A stretch of 64,000 nt of DNA from positions 248,001 through 312,000 of the forward strand of contig NZ_SGXJ01000004.1 in NCBI RefSeq assembly GCF_004216905.1. Direction: 5' to 3'. The notes beneath the pieces were generated by a model. The model did not search any database and had not been told where the DNA came from. It worked only from the letters and a program-made list of their open reading frames with translations. The stretch is from Kribbella sp. VKM Ac-2569. GTDB taxonomy: Bacteria; Actinomycetota; Actinomycetes; Propionibacteriales; Kribbellaceae. How positions within the stretch are numbered: position 1 is the first letter of the stretch; every line of letters begins with the position of its first letter. Shown piece by piece: positions 1 to 9,424 of this stretch. Made by a program: the position numbers and the translations under genes.

Positions 1-1
1 C

Positions 2-1120
2 AATCTCGGCACCCGCGGGATCCGCGAAGCCGTCGACCTGCTGGAGTACTGCAACCTGCCGGCCGGCACCGCGCTGGGCGATCGCCGGATCGCGAACGGC
101 AGCCCGGAGCCGCACGACATCCGGATCTGGTGCCTGGGCAACGAAATGGACGGTCCCTGGCAGATCGGCCACAAGACCGCCGAGGAGTACGCGCGGCTCG
201 CCGAGGAGACCGCGAACGCGATGCGCCGCGTCGATCCCGGCCTCGAGCTGGTCGCCAGCGGATCGAGCAACGCCGGGATGCCGACGTTCGGCGACTGGGA
301 ACGCGTCGTGCTGGAGCGCACCTACGACCTGGTCGACCACATCAGCCTGCACGCGTACTACGAGCCGCACGATGGCGACCAGGCGAGTTTCCTGGCGGCC
401 GCCGAGGAGATGGACCGGATGATCTCCGCGGTGATCGCGACCGCCGATCACGTGAAGGCGCTCAAGCGCAGCGACAAGGAGCTGACGCTGTCCTTCGACG
501 AGTGGAACGTCTGGTACCAGCAGCACTTCCCCGGCGAGCTAGGCCTGCCGATCCGCGAGGTCGGCCCACTGATCGAGGACACTTACACGGTCGACGACGC
601 GGTAGTCGTCGGCAGCCTGCTGATCACGCTGCTCCGGCACGCCGACCGGGTGAAGATCGCTTGCCTCGCGCAACTGGTGAACGTGATCGGCCCGATCCGC
701 ACCGAGCCCGGTGGGCGCGCATGGCGGCAGACGATCTTCTACCCGTTCGCCTTGACCGCGCAGTATGCCGGTCCGACCGTGCTGCGGACCGCGATCACCG
801 GAGGCCCTGAGCTCGACACCTCCGCCTTCGGCCGCATCCCGGCCCTCTGGAGCACAGCGACGTACGACGGGAACACCGGAGAGACCGCGATCTTCGTGGT
901 GAACCGGAGCGAGACCGACAAGATCGACCTGGAAATCCCGGTGACCGGAAGTGTGATCCGGCACCTGGCGCTCTATGACGAGGACCGCTCCGCCGTGAAC
1001 ACAGCGGACGATCCGGACCGGGTCCAGCCCCGGACCGTCGACGCCACCGAAGTCGTCGACGGTGTCTGCCGTGCCACGCTGCCGCCCGCATCGTGGCACG
1101 TGATCCAGCTCAGCAGTTGA
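2..1120 (+). CDS. Alpha-L-arabinofuranosidase, GH51 (C-terminal part, 5' end outside window)
   Basis: Retaining exo-glycosidase that removes terminal alpha-L-arabinofuranosyl units from arabinan, arabinoxylan or oligosaccharides. The reading frame is open from base 2, so the N-terminus is cut by the window edge. Seen here: an NLGTRG stretch near the start, then GNEMDGPWQIGHK with the general acid/base Glu codon at 143-145, and FDEWNVWY with the nucleophile Glu codon at 500-502. Both are GH51 signatures. The remainder is the C-terminal beta-sandwich typical of the family. No signal peptide can be judged. It is followed after 19 bp by a secreted GH43 and then a cytoplasmic GH43, which suggests one arabinan-utilisation operon. 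The ATG at 146 is internal to the conserved domain and is not the start. Confidence 0.93.
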   Translation, partial: NLGTRGIREAVDLLEYCNLPAGTALGDRRIANGSPEPHDIRIWCLGNEMDGPWQIGHKTAEEYARLAEETANAMRRVDPGLELVASGSSNAGMPTFGDWERVVLERTYDLVDHISLHAYYEPHDGDQASFLAAAEEMDRMISAVIATADHVKALKRSDKELTLSFDEWNVWYQQHFPGELGLPIREVGPLIEDTYTVDDAVVVGSLLITLLRHADRVKIACLAQLVNVIGPIRTEPGGRAWRQTIFYPFALTAQYAGPTVLRTAITGGPELDTSAFGRIPALWSTATYDGNTGETAIFVVNRSETDKIDLEIPVTGSVIRHLALYDEDRSAVNTADDPDRVQPRTVDATEVVDGVCRATLPPASWHVIQLSS

Positions 1121-1139
1121 TTCGAGAGGGGACCCGCCC

Positions 1140-3350
1140 GTGCCTTCGAAACGACTCCTTGCCGCAGTCCTGACTGTGGCTGCCGTTGCAGCCGGCACAT
1201 CCGCTGCGACCGCCGCACCAGTGGTGACCACGACCAACGCCATCAGCTCCAGCTTCGCCGACACCTTCGCCGACCCGTCGATCATCCAGGGCCGCGACGG
1301 CTACTGGTACGCGTACGCCACCTCCGACCCACTTGTTGCCAACGGCCCGTTCGGCCTGATGCACACGGCCCGGACCAAGGACTTCAGCTCCTGGGAGTAC
1401 CTCGGCACGGTCTTCAACGACCAGACCAAGCCGGCCTGGGCCGCGCCCGGTTCGTTCTTCTGGGCGCCGGACATCCGATACCTCGACGGTCACTACGTCA
1501 TGTACTTCACCGTCACCGACACCGCGGCCAACCCCGGTGGCGATCCCGCGATCGGTGTGGCCACCGCCCCGACCCCAGCGGGACCGTGGACCGCCACCGA
1601 CGGCCCGGTCGTCGCTCCGAAGCCGGACGGCAACGGCGGCTTCTTCGGCACTATCGACCCGGCGATGCTCACCGCCGCGGACGGCAAGCGCTACCTGTAC
1701 TACGGCGGCTTCTACGGCGGCATCTCCGTCACCGAACTGAGCCCCGACGGCATGCACGCGGTCGGTGAGCCGACGCAGGTCACGATCGGCGACCGCTACG
1801 AGGGCTCGTACGTCGTCTACCGCGACGGCTGGTATTACTTCATGGGCTCGTCGATGAACTGCTGCGCCGGTCCGACCACTGGGTACTCCGTCTTCGCCGG
1901 CCGCTCGCGCTCTCCACGCGGCCCGTTCGTCGACGCCGACAGCGCCGCGCTCACCGACTCCCGGGTCGGCGGTACGACGGTCATCACGCAGAACGGCAAC
2001 AAGTGGATCGGCCCCGGCCACCACGCGTTCATCACCGATGCAGCGGGACAGGATCACATCGTCTACCACGCGATCGATCGCGGTACGCCGTGGCTGACCA
2101 ACCCGTTCGGTATCAACCGGCGGCCGATGCTGATCGACAAGATCGACTGGATCAACGGCTGGCCCCGCACCCGCGCCGGCCTCGGCCCGTCCGAGGGCCC
2201 GGTCCCGGCGCCGACCACCGGCTCGTCCCTCGGCATCGACTCCACCGACCCGGCTGCGGGTATCCAAGGCGCCACCAAACAACCGGGCGACTCGCTCGGC
2301 GGCCCCACTGCAACCATCAACGGCGTAGCCCAAACGCGCGCCGCGGCACCCGCCGGCTCGCTCCGAGTAGAGGCGGACGTCCGACTCGGCAGCTCATTCA
2401 CCACGGTCCTGGGTAATCAGGTGGTGGCGACTGTCGCGAACAATCGCGTGACGCTAACGGTTGGCCGCCGTACGACCTCCGCGAACCTGCCGCCCGACTT
2501 CGATCGCACCCAGTGGAACAAGCTGGCCGTGCAGGTCTCCGGATCAACCGTGACAGCACGACTGAACGACGCCGGTCTCGGAGATGTCTATGCGGAGGCG
2601 CAACTGCAGGTGCCCGGATTGCAGCTGAAGGCGGCGCCGGTGCGGTGGCTCGGGTCGGCAGAGGTGGACAACCTGACCGTCCGCCCGGTAGCACGGCCGG
2701 TGACGAAGTTGGCCGACGTACCGCGGACTGGTGACCTGCTGTCCGGCGACGAATTCAACGGTCCGCTCGGTGCGGACTGGTCGTGGGTCCGTCAGGACGA
2801 CAAGGCGACCGTTGCCGACGGCAAGTTGTCGTGGCCGCTGGAGAACGCCGATATGACCGGCTCGTCCAACAACGCCGGGCTGCTGTTCCACACCACACCG
2901 GCCGGGAACAGCTGGATCGCGGAGACCAAGCTCCACCTCGACACCGGCGAGGGCGACGTCCGCAACTACCAGCAGGCCGGCATGATCGCGTATCTGAACG
3001 ACAGCGACTTCGCCCGGCTCGGCAGCGTGGCGATCTGGAAGACCCGCCAGACGGAGTACGGGCGGGAACTCGTGGCACGGCCGTCGGACGGCGCGACGTC
3101 GTACGGCGCGGCCGCGATCGGACGCTCGGCGCCGACGTTGTGGATGCGGCTCGCGTACCACCAGAACGCCGCCGGTGAACACGTCTACCGAGCCGGTACG
3201 TCGGTGGACGGGAAGAACTGGACCTGGGGCGCGTCCTGGGTGCTGCCGGAAGCGGCTCGCATTGGTCTCTATGCACACGGCGAGTTCACCGGCGCGAACC
3301 CGCCGCCGGTCGCCGCCTTCGACTACCTGAAGTTCTACGAAAGCAGATAA
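1140..3350 (+). CDS. Secreted GH43 family glycoside hydrolase with C-terminal lectin-like domains
   Basis: Probable extracellular arabinanase/arabinofuranosidase-type enzyme of 736 residues. The GTG start at 1140 follows a GAGAGGGGA ribosome site. Residues 1-26 are a Sec signal peptide ending near ATAAP. The five-bladed propeller carries the three GH43 acids: Asp45 in FADPS (base), Asp173 in TIDPAM (pKa modulator) and Glu221 in YEGSYV (acid). After about residue 350 come two beta-sandwich regions; the last (about 535-736) resembles the concanavalin/DUF1349-like module often attached to GH43. Its stop overlaps the next start by one base (TAATG), so translation of the pair is probably coupled. 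Exact substrate cannot be read from sequence; arabinan is inferred from the GH51 neighbour. Confidence 0.9.
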   Translation: MPSKRLLAAVLTVAAVAAGTSAATAAPVVTTTNAISSSFADTFADPSIIQGRDGYWYAYATSDPLVANGPFGLMHTARTKDFSSWEYLGTVFNDQTKPAWAAPGSFFWAPDIRYLDGHYVMYFTVTDTAANPGGDPAIGVATAPTPAGPWTATDGPVVAPKPDGNGGFFGTIDPAMLTAADGKRYLYYGGFYGGISVTELSPDGMHAVGEPTQVTIGDRYEGSYVVYRDGWYYFMGSSMNCCAGPTTGYSVFAGRSRSPRGPFVDADSAALTDSRVGGTTVITQNGNKWIGPGHHAFITDAAGQDHIVYHAIDRGTPWLTNPFGINRRPMLIDKIDWINGWPRTRAGLGPSEGPVPAPTTGSSLGIDSTDPAAGIQGATKQPGDSLGGPTATINGVAQTRAAAPAGSLRVEADVRLGSSFTTVLGNQVVATVANNRVTLTVGRRTTSANLPPDFDRTQWNKLAVQVSGSTVTARLNDAGLGDVYAEAQLQVPGLQLKAAPVRWLGSAEVDNLTVRPVARPVTKLADVPRTGDLLSGDEFNGPLGADWSWVRQDDKATVADGKLSWPLENADMTGSSNNAGLLFHTTPAGNSWIAETKLHLDTGEGDVRNYQQAGMIAYLNDSDFARLGSVAIWKTRQTEYGRELVARPSDGATSYGAAAIGRSAPTLWMRLAYHQNAAGEHVYRAGTSVDGKNWTWGASWVLPEAARIGLYAHGEFTGANPPPVAAFDYLKFYESR

Positions 3351-4240
3351 TGGGCTTCTCCAATCCGGTGTACGACGGCAGCTTCGCCGATCCGCAGATC
3401 ATTGCGGTCGGCAACGACTACTACGCCTTCGCGACCAACGGTCCGCTGGGCAACGTGCAGACGCTGACCTCCCGCGACCTGGTGTCGTGGGAGGCGGTGG
3501 GTGACGCGCTGCCGTCGGTACCGGATTGGACGTCCCCTGGACGGGTGTGGGCGCCGGAGGTCGCGGTCCACGCGGCCGATCGGTACGTCATGTACTACAC
3601 GTCGCGGGATACCGCGGCGGACCGGCAGGCCGTCGGCGTCGCGGTGGCGTCCACCCCCACAGGTCCATATGTCGACAAATCGATGAAGCCGCTCATCAGC
3701 CAGGCCGACGAGGGCGGGTCGATCGACGCGTCGCCGTTCCAGGACTCGACCGGCCGGCGCTGGCTGTACTGGAAGAACGACGGCAACGCGATCGGCGTCG
3801 ACACCTGGATCTACGTGTCCGAGCTGTCCGCCGACGGCCTCACGCTGACCGGGCCAGTGCATCGGATGATCAAGCAGGACCTGCCGTGGGAGGGCAACCT
3901 GGTCGAGGCGCCGTACATGGTCGAGCGGAACGGGAAGTTCCATCTGTTCTACTCCGGCAACGCCTTCGACAAGGCGACGTACGCCGTCGGCCACGCACTG
4001 TGCGAGTCGCCGATCGGTCCGTGCGTGAAGACCGGCGACCCAATCCTGAAGTCGAGCCCAGATGCTGCCGGGCCAGGACACAACATGGTGCTCGGCGACT
4101 GGTTCGTCTACCACGCGTGGGACCCCGCACAGGTCGGCACCGATCCGAAGGGCCGCACCATGTGGCTCTCGCACCTGACCTGGGACGGCGACACCCCGAT
4201 CGTCCAACCGGCCCTGGCAAACAACCCCCTGGATCCGTAA
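3350..4240 (+). CDS. Cytoplasmic GH43 family glycoside hydrolase
   Basis: Single-domain GH43 of 296 residues without a signal peptide, so it should act on imported oligosaccharides. The catalytic acids can be placed: Asp14 in SFADP, Asp126 in GSIDASPF and Glu186 in LVEAPYM. The start ATG shares its A with the TAA of the secreted GH43, indicating an operon and translational coupling. Together with the GH51 upstream it gives one outside enzyme and one or two inside enzymes, a usual division of labour for arabinan breakdown. Specificity (arabinofuranosidase, xylosidase or galactosidase) cannot be decided from sequence alone. Confidence 0.88.
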   Translation: MGFSNPVYDGSFADPQIIAVGNDYYAFATNGPLGNVQTLTSRDLVSWEAVGDALPSVPDWTSPGRVWAPEVAVHAADRYVMYYTSRDTAADRQAVGVAVASTPTGPYVDKSMKPLISQADEGGSIDASPFQDSTGRRWLYWKNDGNAIGVDTWIYVSELSADGLTLTGPVHRMIKQDLPWEGNLVEAPYMVERNGKFHLFYSGNAFDKATYAVGHALCESPIGPCVKTGDPILKSSPDAAGPGHNMVLGDWFVYHAWDPAQVGTDPKGRTMWLSHLTWDGDTPIVQPALANNPLDP

Positions 4241-4297
4241 CTATCTCGCTCCCTCCCGCATCAAGATCTATGGAAGAACTAGATCCGGGGAGGGACC

Positions 4298-5206
4298 GTG
4301 AAGCGACGCAACGCTGTCTTCAGTCTGGCCGGTGCGGTGGTGTTGACCGCCGCGGCGTTCGTGCCATCCGCGAATGCCGCGGAAACCGCGACGGGCGCCG
4401 CAAGCGAGGCCTGCTCGATGAATCCAGGGTCGGTCACACCGACGGGCGCGCAGACCGGCGCCAAAATCACCGCCGGCACGCCACCGACGATGACGACCCC
4501 CAGCCCGACCGGCCCGCCCGTTTTCCCGGCCGGTCAGGTCCGTCTGAGCTCCACGTTCGAGGCCGAGCCCAACATCGCCGGCCTCGACCACACCGGGTAC
4601 GCAGTGGTGGGTGACGCACTGTACTTGCGGTCCTACAACTTCAACTCGGGTATCGATCAGACCAACCGGATCGGCGGCGGCTGGTCGAACTTCACCGCGT
4701 TCGAGGTTTCGCACTTCCAGCAGACCAACGGCAAGGCCTGGCACTGGATGGCGTACGGGCTGCGCAGCGACGGGACGCTGTTCCGTTGGAACGTCGGTGC
4801 CGGCTGGCGCAGTGCCGGGTCGGCCCCCGGCTTCGCGGCGGTCAAGTCGATGGCGCTGATCAGCAAGACCCCGACGTACGACACGTTCCTCGCGAACACC
4901 CGCGGCGGTGCGCTCTACACCATCCGGATCCCGATCACGTCGCCGATGAAGCCGATCGTCACACCGGTCCGCACGAAGACCTGGCAGGGCTTCGAGGCGA
5001 TGATCGCGAGCAAGTGCGGCAACTACGGCACGCTGCTCCTCGGCATCGACAAGGACACCGGCTCCGGCTACCTGTACGCCGTCGGTCACACCAACGGCAC
5101 GTCGACAGTGATCAACAGCCTCGGCAAGGTCAACGGCACCTTCCCAGATCCCGTCTACTACCGCTGGGGCGTCGTCTGGTACCTCGACCCCCTCAACGGC
5201 GATTAG
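4298..5206 (+). CDS. Secreted protein of unknown function, paralogue 1 of 3
   Basis: 302 residues from a GTG start with GGGGAGGG just upstream. Residues 1-28 form a Sec signal peptide ending SANAA. I do not recognise the family. It shares with the next two genes a core (KSMALI, TYDTFL, NTRGGALYTIRIP, SPMKP, YGTLL.GID, AVGH.NGTSTVIN) and the same last five residues, PLNGD. Modules such as YGLRSDGTLFRW recall tachylectin-like beta-propeller blades, so a sugar-binding propeller is possible but unproven. Two Cys (one after the signal peptide, one in KCGNYGT) recur in all three copies and could form a disulfide. It follows the GH43 genes by 57 bp and may be co-transcribed with them. Confidence 0.75.
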   Translation: MKRRNAVFSLAGAVVLTAAAFVPSANAAETATGAASEACSMNPGSVTPTGAQTGAKITAGTPPTMTTPSPTGPPVFPAGQVRLSSTFEAEPNIAGLDHTGYAVVGDALYLRSYNFNSGIDQTNRIGGGWSNFTAFEVSHFQQTNGKAWHWMAYGLRSDGTLFRWNVGAGWRSAGSAPGFAAVKSMALISKTPTYDTFLANTRGGALYTIRIPITSPMKPIVTPVRTKTWQGFEAMIASKCGNYGTLLLGIDKDTGSGYLYAVGHTNGTSTVINSLGKVNGTFPDPVYYRWGVVWYLDPLNGD

Positions 5207-5267
5207 TGGACAACCTTTGCGGTCTGTCGTGCATCGGGGTTTGTGGAAGCGACGAGACTGGGGAGAC

Positions 5268-6170
5268 ATGGTGAAGCGACGGAGCATTGTCGGAGTGGTT
5301 GGTGCGGTGGCGTTGGCTGCGACCGCGGTGACTTCAGTAGCGCAGGCGAGTGAGACGAAGGCGGCTGAGGCGTGCAGCCTGAGTGCGGGGTCGGTCACTG
5401 CGGCCGGTGCGCATACCGCCACCGGGGTGACCGCCGGCACACCGCCGACCGCGGGCAAGCCCTACACCGTTCCGAACGTGTTCCAGGCGGGGACGGTACG
5501 CCTCAGCACGACGTTCCGGAGTGAGCCCAGCGTCGCGGGGCAGGACTCGTACGGCTTGGTGGTGCAGGGCGACAGCCTGTACTGGCGGTTCTACAACTTC
5601 AACCTGGGCATGGACGAGCACACCCGGATCGGCAGCGGCTGGTCGAAGTTCACTGCCCTGGAGGTCGCGCAGCTGGCGCACCTCGAGCAGGGGAAGCCGG
5701 AGCACAGTATCGCCTACGGGTTGCGCAACGACGGCACGCTGTTCCGCTGGACCACGAGCGGCAATACGTGGCGCAGCACCGGTTCGTACGCCGGGTTCTC
5801 CGCCGTGAAGTCGATGGCGCTGATCGCCAAGACCCCGACGTACGACACGTTCCTCATGAACACCCGGGGCGGCGCGCTCTACACCGTGCGGATCCCGATC
5901 ACGTCGCCGATGAAGCCGATCGTCAAGCCGGTCCGGACCAGCGGCTGGCAGAGCTTCGAGACCCTGGTCGCCAACAAGTGCGGCAACTACGGCACGCTCC
6001 TGCTCGGCATCGACAAGGACTCCAAGAGCGGTTACCTGTACGCCGTTGGTCACGCCAACGGCACGTCGACGGTGATCAACAACCTCGGCAAGGTCGACGG
6101 GACGTTCGCCGATGCAGTGAACTTCCGCTGGGGCCCGGTCGACTACTACGACCCGCTCAACGGCGACTGA
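5268..6170 (+). CDS. Secreted protein of unknown function, paralogue 2 of 3
   Basis: 300 residues counted from the ATG at 5268. The GTG at 5271 matches the start of paralogue 1 (both then read KRR) and has better spacing from GGGGAGA at 5260-5266. The signal peptide ends near VAQAS. The mature part aligns over its whole length with paralogue 1, including the N-terminal CS.SAGSVT region, the YGLRNDGTLFRW blade-like module and the PLNGD terminus. The mature proteins are very similar, consistent with recent tandem duplication. The next paralogue starts one base after the stop, so the two are probably translated together. Confidence 0.75.
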   Translation: MVKRRSIVGVVGAVALAATAVTSVAQASETKAAEACSLSAGSVTAAGAHTATGVTAGTPPTAGKPYTVPNVFQAGTVRLSTTFRSEPSVAGQDSYGLVVQGDSLYWRFYNFNLGMDEHTRIGSGWSKFTALEVAQLAHLEQGKPEHSIAYGLRNDGTLFRWTTSGNTWRSTGSYAGFSAVKSMALIAKTPTYDTFLMNTRGGALYTVRIPITSPMKPIVKPVRTSGWQSFETLVANKCGNYGTLLLGIDKDSKSGYLYAVGHANGTSTVINNLGKVDGTFADAVNFRWGPVDYYDPLNGD

Positions 6171-6171
6171 C

Positions 6172-7029
6172 ATGAAGAGTTGGAGAGCGCTGCCGGTGCT
6201 GGTGCTGGCCGGTGCTGCTGCGGTGTCGCCCGCGTACGCCACTGGCACGACCGCCGAGCGGGCTGCTGCGACGTGCGACGTCGCTCTGAGTTCCTTCGGC
6301 CCGGACGGCGACCCGGCAACCGGGCTCGGTCCGGTCCGGCTGGCGTCGACCTCGACCCAAGTGCCGAACGGGTACGGACTCGATCTCTCCGGCTGGGCGG
6401 TGTCGGGCGACAAGGCGTCCTACTGGTACTACTCGCTCACCAACGAGGCTGAGATCGATCCGGGCCTGCCGCGCGGCTCCCAGCCCGTCGGTTCCGGGTG
6501 GTCGACGTACAAGGCGCTGGAGGTGTCGCAGTTCGCGGCAAAGGGTGCGACCGCGCGCAACACGGCGTACGGACTGGCCGGCGACGGGACCCTGCGGCGG
6601 TGGAGCTTCGACCTCAACGTCCCGTGGCGGTTCAAGGCGACCGGGTCGGCGCCGGGATTCGCCGCGGTGAAGTCGATGGCGTTGATCAGCAAGACCGCGA
6701 CGTACGACACCTTCCTGGCCAACACCCGCGGCGGCGCGCTCTACACGATCCGTATCCCGGCCGGCTCGCCGATGAAGCCGGTCGTGAAGCCGGTCCGGAC
6801 CCGTACGTGGCAAGGGTTCGAGAAGCTCGTCGCGACCAAGTGCGGCCAGTACGGCACGTTCCTCGTCGGGATCGACTTCGACACCCGGACCGCGTATCAG
6901 TATGCCGTCGGCCACACGAACGGCACGTCCACGGTGATCAACGGCCTCGGCCGCCGCAGCGGCACGTTCCCGCCGCGTGCGTACTTCCGGTGGGCCACCA
7001 ATCCCTACGAGCCGCTCAACGGCGACTGA
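6172..7029 (+). CDS. Secreted protein of unknown function, paralogue 3 of 3
   Basis: 285 residues, the most diverged of the three copies. The ATG lies one base after the stop of paralogue 2, with no clear ribosome site of its own, so reinitiation is likely. The signal peptide is about residues 1-23, ending in a AYA-like site. It lacks the Thr/Pro-rich linker found after the first Cys in copies 1 and 2 but keeps the KSMALI, NTRGGALYTIRIP, YGTFLVGID, NGTSTVIN and PLNGD blocks. Its 3' end overlaps the convergent MocR gene by 14 bp. Confidence 0.72.
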   Translation: MKSWRALPVLVLAGAAAVSPAYATGTTAERAAATCDVALSSFGPDGDPATGLGPVRLASTSTQVPNGYGLDLSGWAVSGDKASYWYYSLTNEAEIDPGLPRGSQPVGSGWSTYKALEVSQFAAKGATARNTAYGLAGDGTLRRWSFDLNVPWRFKATGSAPGFAAVKSMALISKTATYDTFLANTRGGALYTIRIPAGSPMKPVVKPVRTRTWQGFEKLVATKCGQYGTFLVGIDFDTRTAYQYAVGHTNGTSTVINGLGRRSGTFPPRAYFRWATNPYEPLNGD

Positions 7030-8380
7030 GGATCTCGGTCAGGATCGTCAGGGCTCGGTGCAGGTCGGACGTCGACGGCGTCGCGTATCCGATCACGAGC
7101 CCTGGCGGTCCCGGCACGGTACGGCGGTACTCGGACAACGGTGCGACCACGACGCCGGCCTCACGCGCCGCGGCCGCGATCTTCAGATCGTCGGCGTCGT
7201 CGGGAAGCAGCAGCGTGATGTGCAGCCCCGCGTCCTGGCCGACGACCGTCCCGTACGGCGACAGCACCGCACATGTGTGGGTACGACGGTCCGCGTACAG
7301 CCGGCGCCCGCGGCGAACGGCCTGGTCGAGGTACCCGTCGCGGAGCATGGCGAGCATCGCGGCCTGCATCGGCCAGCCGGGCCAGTCGCCGGAGTCGGCC
7401 CGGAACGTGGCGAGCTGATCCACCATCGCCTCGGACGCGACCAGCCAGCCGAGCCGGAGCGCGGGACTCAACGTCTTCGACAGTGTCCCGAGGTGGACGA
7501 CCCGCTCCAGGTCCAGCTGGGCGAGGGCGGGCAGCGGCGCGACGTCGTACCGGAACTCGCTGTCGTAGTCGTCCTCGATCAGCAGGCTCCCGGTGCGGCG
7601 TGCCCAGCGGACGAGTTCGTTGCGTCGGGCAACGGGCAGCCGGCCGCCGAGCGGGTACTGGTGCGAGGGCGTGACGTAGACGGCGGCGGCCTCGGTGAGT
7701 GCGTCGACCTGCAGGCCGTCCTCGTCGACCGGGACGTCGACGATCTCGAGCCGGTGGTCGCGGGCGGCGACGACCGCGTTCAGGTACCCGGGGTCCTCGA
7801 TCGCGATCCGGTCGCCGGGCTGCCGCGTGACCGTGAGCAGTAGCCGCAGCCCGTGGACGGTTCCGTTGGTGACGAGTACGTTCTCCGGGCCGCAGGCGAT
7901 TCCACGGACCCGGGCGACGTGGTCCGCCAGGGCGGCGCGCAGCGCGGGGAGCCCGGCCGCGTCGTCGTACCCGCCCGGTGGCGACTGGGTGGACACCTCC
8001 CGCCACGCTCGCCGCCAGCCCGGATCAGGCGTGGGCGCGATGTACGGGATGCCGGGACGCAGCGTCAGGAGTTTCGCGTCGGCATCGGGCAGGTGCTGCG
8101 TGCGTCGTCGTACGGCGGGTTGCAACGGGACGACGTCCGTGACGAAGGTGCCGGCGCCGGTCCGCCCCTCGATCCAGCCCTCGGCATGCAGTTGGTCGTA
8201 CGCCGCCTGCATCACGGACCGCGAGACCCCGAGCTCCCGCGCGAGGTCGCGCGTGGACGGCAGCCGATGACCGGCCTGGAGCCGCCCGTCCAGCACCGCC
8301 GCACGGAACTGTTCCGCGAGCTGCAGGTGCAACGGCAGTCCGGCGGCCCGGTCGATCGTCAGCGGCAGCGAACTCTGCAC
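7016..8380 (-). CDS. MocR/PdxR-type GntR regulator with aminotransferase-like domain
   Basis: 454 residues, the standard MocR length. Residues 10-80 are a GntR winged helix (AGHRLPSTRDLARELGVSRS, EGRTGAGTFV). Residues 110-454 are a fold-type I aminotransferase domain with the PLP-binding Lys302 in TLSKTLSPALRLGW and Asp270 in the IEDDYDSEF motif. Such proteins sense PLP or an amino compound and control vitamin B6, GABA or taurine genes. The GTG start at 8380 is only 17 bp from the divergent sigma-factor gene, so their promoters must overlap into coding DNA. No B6-synthesis gene is adjacent, so the target is unknown. Confidence 0.9.
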   Translation of the reverse strand: MQSSLPLTIDRAAGLPLHLQLAEQFRAAVLDGRLQAGHRLPSTRDLARELGVSRSVMQAAYDQLHAEGWIEGRTGAGTFVTDVVPLQPAVRRRTQHLPDADAKLLTLRPGIPYIAPTPDPGWRRAWREVSTQSPPGGYDDAAGLPALRAALADHVARVRGIACGPENVLVTNGTVHGLRLLLTVTRQPGDRIAIEDPGYLNAVVAARDHRLEIVDVPVDEDGLQVDALTEAAAVYVTPSHQYPLGGRLPVARRNELVRWARRTGSLLIEDDYDSEFRYDVAPLPALAQLDLERVVHLGTLSKTLSPALRLGWLVASEAMVDQLATFRADSGDWPGWPMQAAMLAMLRDGYLDQAVRRGRRLYADRRTHTCAVLSPYGTVVGQDAGLHITLLLPDDADDLKIAAAAREAGVVVAPLSEYRRTVPGPPGLVIGYATPSTSDLHRALTILTEILSRR

Positions 8381-8397
8381 CTCATTAGGATCGCAGT

Positions 8398-9342
8398 ATG
8401 ACCATGACCGCAGAGGACGTGTCTCGGTTTGAGGGCTCGAGGCGTCGGCTCGAGGCCATCGCGTACCGGTTGCTCGGCTCGGCGAGCGAGGCCGAGGACG
8501 CCGTACAGGAGACGTTCCTGCGCTGGCAGGCCACCGACACCGCCCGCATCGAGGTCCCCGAGGCGTGGCTGACGAAGGTACTCACCAACCTCTGCCTCAA
8601 CCAGCTCGCCTCCGCACGCGCGCGGCGGGAGACGTACGTCGGTCAATGGCTGCCCGAGCCGCTGCTCGACGGCGATCCCATGCTCGGCCCGGCGGACACC
8701 GTCGAACAGCGCGAGTCGGTGTCGTACGCCGTACTCACGCTGATGGAGCGCCTCTCGCCGAACGAGCGGGCGGTCTACGTACTGCGGGAGGCGTTCGACT
8801 ACCCGCACCGGGAGATCGCCGAGATCCTCGAGATCAGCGAATCCTCCAGCCAGCAGATCTTCCGCCGGGCCAAGCAGCACCTCGCGGACGGCCGGGCGCG
8901 TACCGAGGTCGACGAGGCCGTGGCGCGGCGGATCGTGGACGAGTTCCTCGCCGCCGCCACCAGCGGCCAGACCGACTCGATCGTGCGGCTGCTCACCGCC
9001 GACGCCGTCTCGATCGGCGACGGCGGCGGCAAGGTCCCGGCCCGGACCACCGCGGTCGCGGGCGCGCTGGCGGTCGCTCGATTCCTGCGCGGAATGTTCA
9101 AACCGACCGAGGCGAAGCGCCTGTACGTCGGCGGTTCGGCGGAGGTCTACGCCTGGCCGGCCAACAGCGAACCCGCGCTCGTGGTGGTCGTGAACGGCGA
9201 GGTCATCGGAGTCATGTGCCTCGAGGTCACCGCCGACGGTGTGACCGCCGTACGCACCCAGGCGAACCCGGACAAGCTGGCGCGCGCCACAGAGCTGTTC
9301 GCCGCCTCCGATCACGGGGAACCGCTGACGACGATCCTGTGA
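8398..9342 (+). CDS. sigJ: ECF41-type RNA polymerase sigma factor (SigJ-like)
   Basis: 314 residues. Sigma region 2 (about 12-75) and region 4 (about 110-165, the SSSQQIFRRAKQHL helix) are followed by a fused SnoaL-like C-terminal domain. All three ECF41 marks are visible: linker WLPEPL at 84-89, DGGGK at 208-212 and NPDKL at 290-294. In studied ECF41 members the fused domain replaces an anti-sigma factor and tunes activity. ECF41 genes usually sit beside a carboxymuconolactone decarboxylase, oxidoreductase or epimerase gene; here the oxidoreductase follows directly. The sigma factor probably controls that gene. Confidence 0.92.
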   Translation: MTMTAEDVSRFEGSRRRLEAIAYRLLGSASEAEDAVQETFLRWQATDTARIEVPEAWLTKVLTNLCLNQLASARARRETYVGQWLPEPLLDGDPMLGPADTVEQRESVSYAVLTLMERLSPNERAVYVLREAFDYPHREIAEILEISESSSQQIFRRAKQHLADGRARTEVDEAVARRIVDEFLAAATSGQTDSIVRLLTADAVSIGDGGGKVPARTTAVAGALAVARFLRGMFKPTEAKRLYVGGSAEVYAWPANSEPALVVVVNGEVIGVMCLEVTADGVTAVRTQANPDKLARATELFAASDHGEPLTTIL

Positions 9343-9362
9343 CCTGCTTCACATCGCCTACC

Positions 9363-9390
9363 TGTCATGAATCGGCGGCCTGCCCGGTTC
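9363..9390 (+). promoter_or_regulatory. Possible ECF41-dependent promoter for the oxidoreductase gene
   Basis: TGTCATG at 9363-9369 resembles the ECF41 -35 element TGTCACA. About 16 bases later CGGTTC (9385-9390) is a poor match to the -10 element CGTC. It lies about 35 bp before the ATG of the presumed target gene. The -10 match is weak and the call rests mainly on gene context. Confidence 0.35.
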
Positions 9391-9424
9391 AAGGGGAGAC
9401 ACCGAATCCGACAGGAGTACGAAT

